A stretch of 6,771 bases of DNA from an uncultured bacterium. GTDB lineage: Bacteria > Bacteroidota > Bacteroidia > Bacteroidales > Paludibacteraceae. A model generated the notes under the pieces. That model saw nothing but the letters and a program-made list of their open reading frames with translations, made no database searches and had not been told where the DNA came from. Where the stretch lies: contig CAMTOX010000106.1 in NCBI GenBank assembly GCA_947074225.1, positions 1 to 6,771 on the forward strand, read 5' to 3'. The stretch's first letter is position 1. Each line of letters starts with the position of its first letter. This document shows positions 5,854-6,771 of this stretch, in pieces. The translations under genes were made by a program, and so were the position numbers.

Positions 5854-6723
5854 CTAATAGACTATAAGTTTACCATAAAACACTACATGTTCGGATAAAA
5901 TCACTCTTACTACATAAAGACCACTGTTATGAATACCCTCCAACCACACTCTATCTCCTTGTCCGGACCTACAATAAAGCTGTTGCCCGTTAACATGTAG
6001 CAGCTCTATCTGTATCTCCTCTGCAGTGACATAATCCACAGGAAGCTCTATCGACACACCTTCGCCCACACGAACCGGATTAGGGTATATCTGTAGTTCT
6101 CGCTCTGTAACTATATTAGCGGCTGTTGGCAAATTTACTATTAGCCGCATATTGACTATACTATCGCACCCTTGTTCTGTCCAACCATGATATTGGTAGT
6201 GTGTAGTACCTAAAGGTGTATCTTCCATAAAGAGTGTATCTAAATAACTATATGGCAATTCATTCGTACTAATTGTCAGCTCATGTTCTACCTCATACTC
6301 CGGCCACACTCTGAAATCTATAGTAACAATAGAGTCGCACCAGTTTTCTGCTTGTAGGTTATCATTAATCACAAGTGGTTCCCAATAAGTTACTCCATCT
6401 CTTATATATGGCAATGCGCTACTGCACACTCCTAGAGTGTCGCTATTATATGCCAATGCTTTAGTTTCTAAATAGAGTTGCACCACACTATCGCACCCCT
6501 GAGTATTCGAAAAATGTACCCTATAAGTGCCAGCTCTATCCAACGGTATACCATACAGATAGTTGGCATCATTACTACAAATGGTATCGTAATAGAGCTG
6601 TTCATCATTCTCCAACACCTCTAAGGTGAGCAGCCATAAGTCATTAGTTATAGAATCTCTACGCATATAATAATAGGTGCCCGGTGTTTTATTCCCTTCG
6701 CGAGTAATAGTAAAGCCGTATGC
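5854..6723 (-). CDS. T9SS-secreted surface protein, C-terminal fragment
   Basis: The 5' end is missing. The last 289 residues are present, and the frame continues into adapter, so a GTG at 6736-6738 that seems to start it is artificial (its first five codons are adapter). The C-terminal ~80 residues (about 208-289) are a type A type IX secretion sorting domain: LQIYPNPVRVGEGVSI, then LLHVNGQQLY, then NSGLYVVRV and a final FYGKLIVY. In this family the domain directs export across the outer membrane and is removed on attachment to the surface. Upstream are three divergent modules of about 50 residues, each closing with a CDS[IV]V motif (Cys77, Cys129, Cys186), plus the end of a fourth in which the Cys is Arg (RDSITNDLW, 22-30). 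Such modules recur in large Bacteroidales surface proteins, and their ligand is unknown. No catalytic domain is visible, and the function would be set by the missing N-terminal part. Confidence 0.85.
   Translation of the reverse strand, partial: AYGFTITREGNKTPGTYYYMRRDSITNDLWLLTLEVLENDEQLYYDTICSNDANYLYGIPLDRAGTYRVHFSNTQGCDSVVQLYLETKALAYNSDTLGVCSSALPYIRDGVTYWEPLVINDNLQAENWCDSIVTIDFRVWPEYEVEHELTISTNELPYSYLDTLFMEDTPLGTTHYQYHGWTEQGCDSIVNMRLIVNLPTAANIVTERELQIYPNPVRVGEGVSIELPVDYVTAEEIQIELLHVNGQQLYCRSGQGDRVWLEGIHNSGLYVVRVILSEHVVFYGKLIVY
6130..6588 (-). repeat. Three diverged protein repeat modules with CDS[IV]V motifs
   Basis: The motif Cys-Asp-Ser-(Ile/Val)-Val recurs with its Cys-Asp-Ser codons at 6487-6495, 6331-6339 and 6160-6168, a spacing of 156 and 171 bases. 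Each is followed by a beta-strand-like stretch (VVQLYLETK, IVTIDFRVW, IVNMRLIVN) and preceded by a Tyr/Gly-rich segment. DNA identity between copies is low except at the motif, so these are old, diverged repeats. Confidence 0.7.
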
Positions 6724-6771
6724 AGATCGGAAGAGCACACGTCTGAACTCCAGTCACATTCAGACATCTCG
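6724..6771. other. Illumina TruSeq index adapter left on contig end (not genomic)
   Basis: The sequence starts AGATCGGAAGAGC and continues through the constant index-side adapter to CCAGTCAC, then an index region ATTCAGAC and ATCTCG. It is the inverted copy of 1-47 with one difference at the last index base (C here against A in the other copy), which is probably a sequencing or consensus error. The genomic insert ends at 6723. Confidence 0.98.

Noticed and set aside
1..6771. Terminal inverted repeats suggesting an insertion sequence, transposon or linear element
   Set aside because: The repeats are Illumina adapter with an index, and there is no transposase or integrase gene between them.

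Overview
The window is an assembled contig from a member of the Bacteroidota, most likely order Bacteroidales. The signs are a T9SS type A C-terminal sorting domain, a TonB receptor with an N-terminal carboxypeptidase-regulatory-like domain, promoters of the TAnnTTTG type, no Shine-Dalgarno sequences at the starts examined, and low to moderate GC. Genus cannot be fixed from this sequence. Only about 48-6723 is genomic. The first 47 and last 48 bases are Illumina TruSeq index-side adapter in opposite orientations, left in by incomplete trimming.

Layout. Three minus-strand genes lie from 2340 down to 144: a DUF3298-type lipoprotein, the 16S rRNA m7G527 methyltransferase RsmG, and a glyoxalase II-like metallo-beta-lactamase-fold hydrolase. 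They look like one operon that ends in a hairpin at 91-120. A divergent promoter region (2341-2487) separates them from a plus-strand cassette: a short secreted Cys/His-rich protein, a 737-residue TonB-dependent outer-membrane receptor, and a secreted heavy-metal-associated (HMA) domain protein with its own promoter. A strong bidirectional terminator (5797-5839) closes this cassette and also serves a convergent minus-strand gene. That gene is the C-terminal part of a T9SS-secreted surface protein with repeated Cys-Asp-Ser modules; its 5' end is cut off by the contig end.

The most interesting part is the plus-strand cassette (2488-5774). All three proteins appear to be exported, and all carry Cys/His features suited to soft-metal binding: a Cys cluster plus scattered Cys/His in the small protein, a CxxxCC motif in the receptor plug and a His-rich stretch in its barrel, and a CxxC HMA domain with a Cys/His tail. 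Together they suggest an envelope system that takes a metal (copper is the leading guess) or a metal complex across the outer membrane and hands it to a periplasmic chaperone. The gene combination is visible in the sequence; the substrate and direction are inference.

No stretch longer than 150 bases lacks a gene. I see no tRNA, rRNA, CRISPR array, transposase or phage gene.
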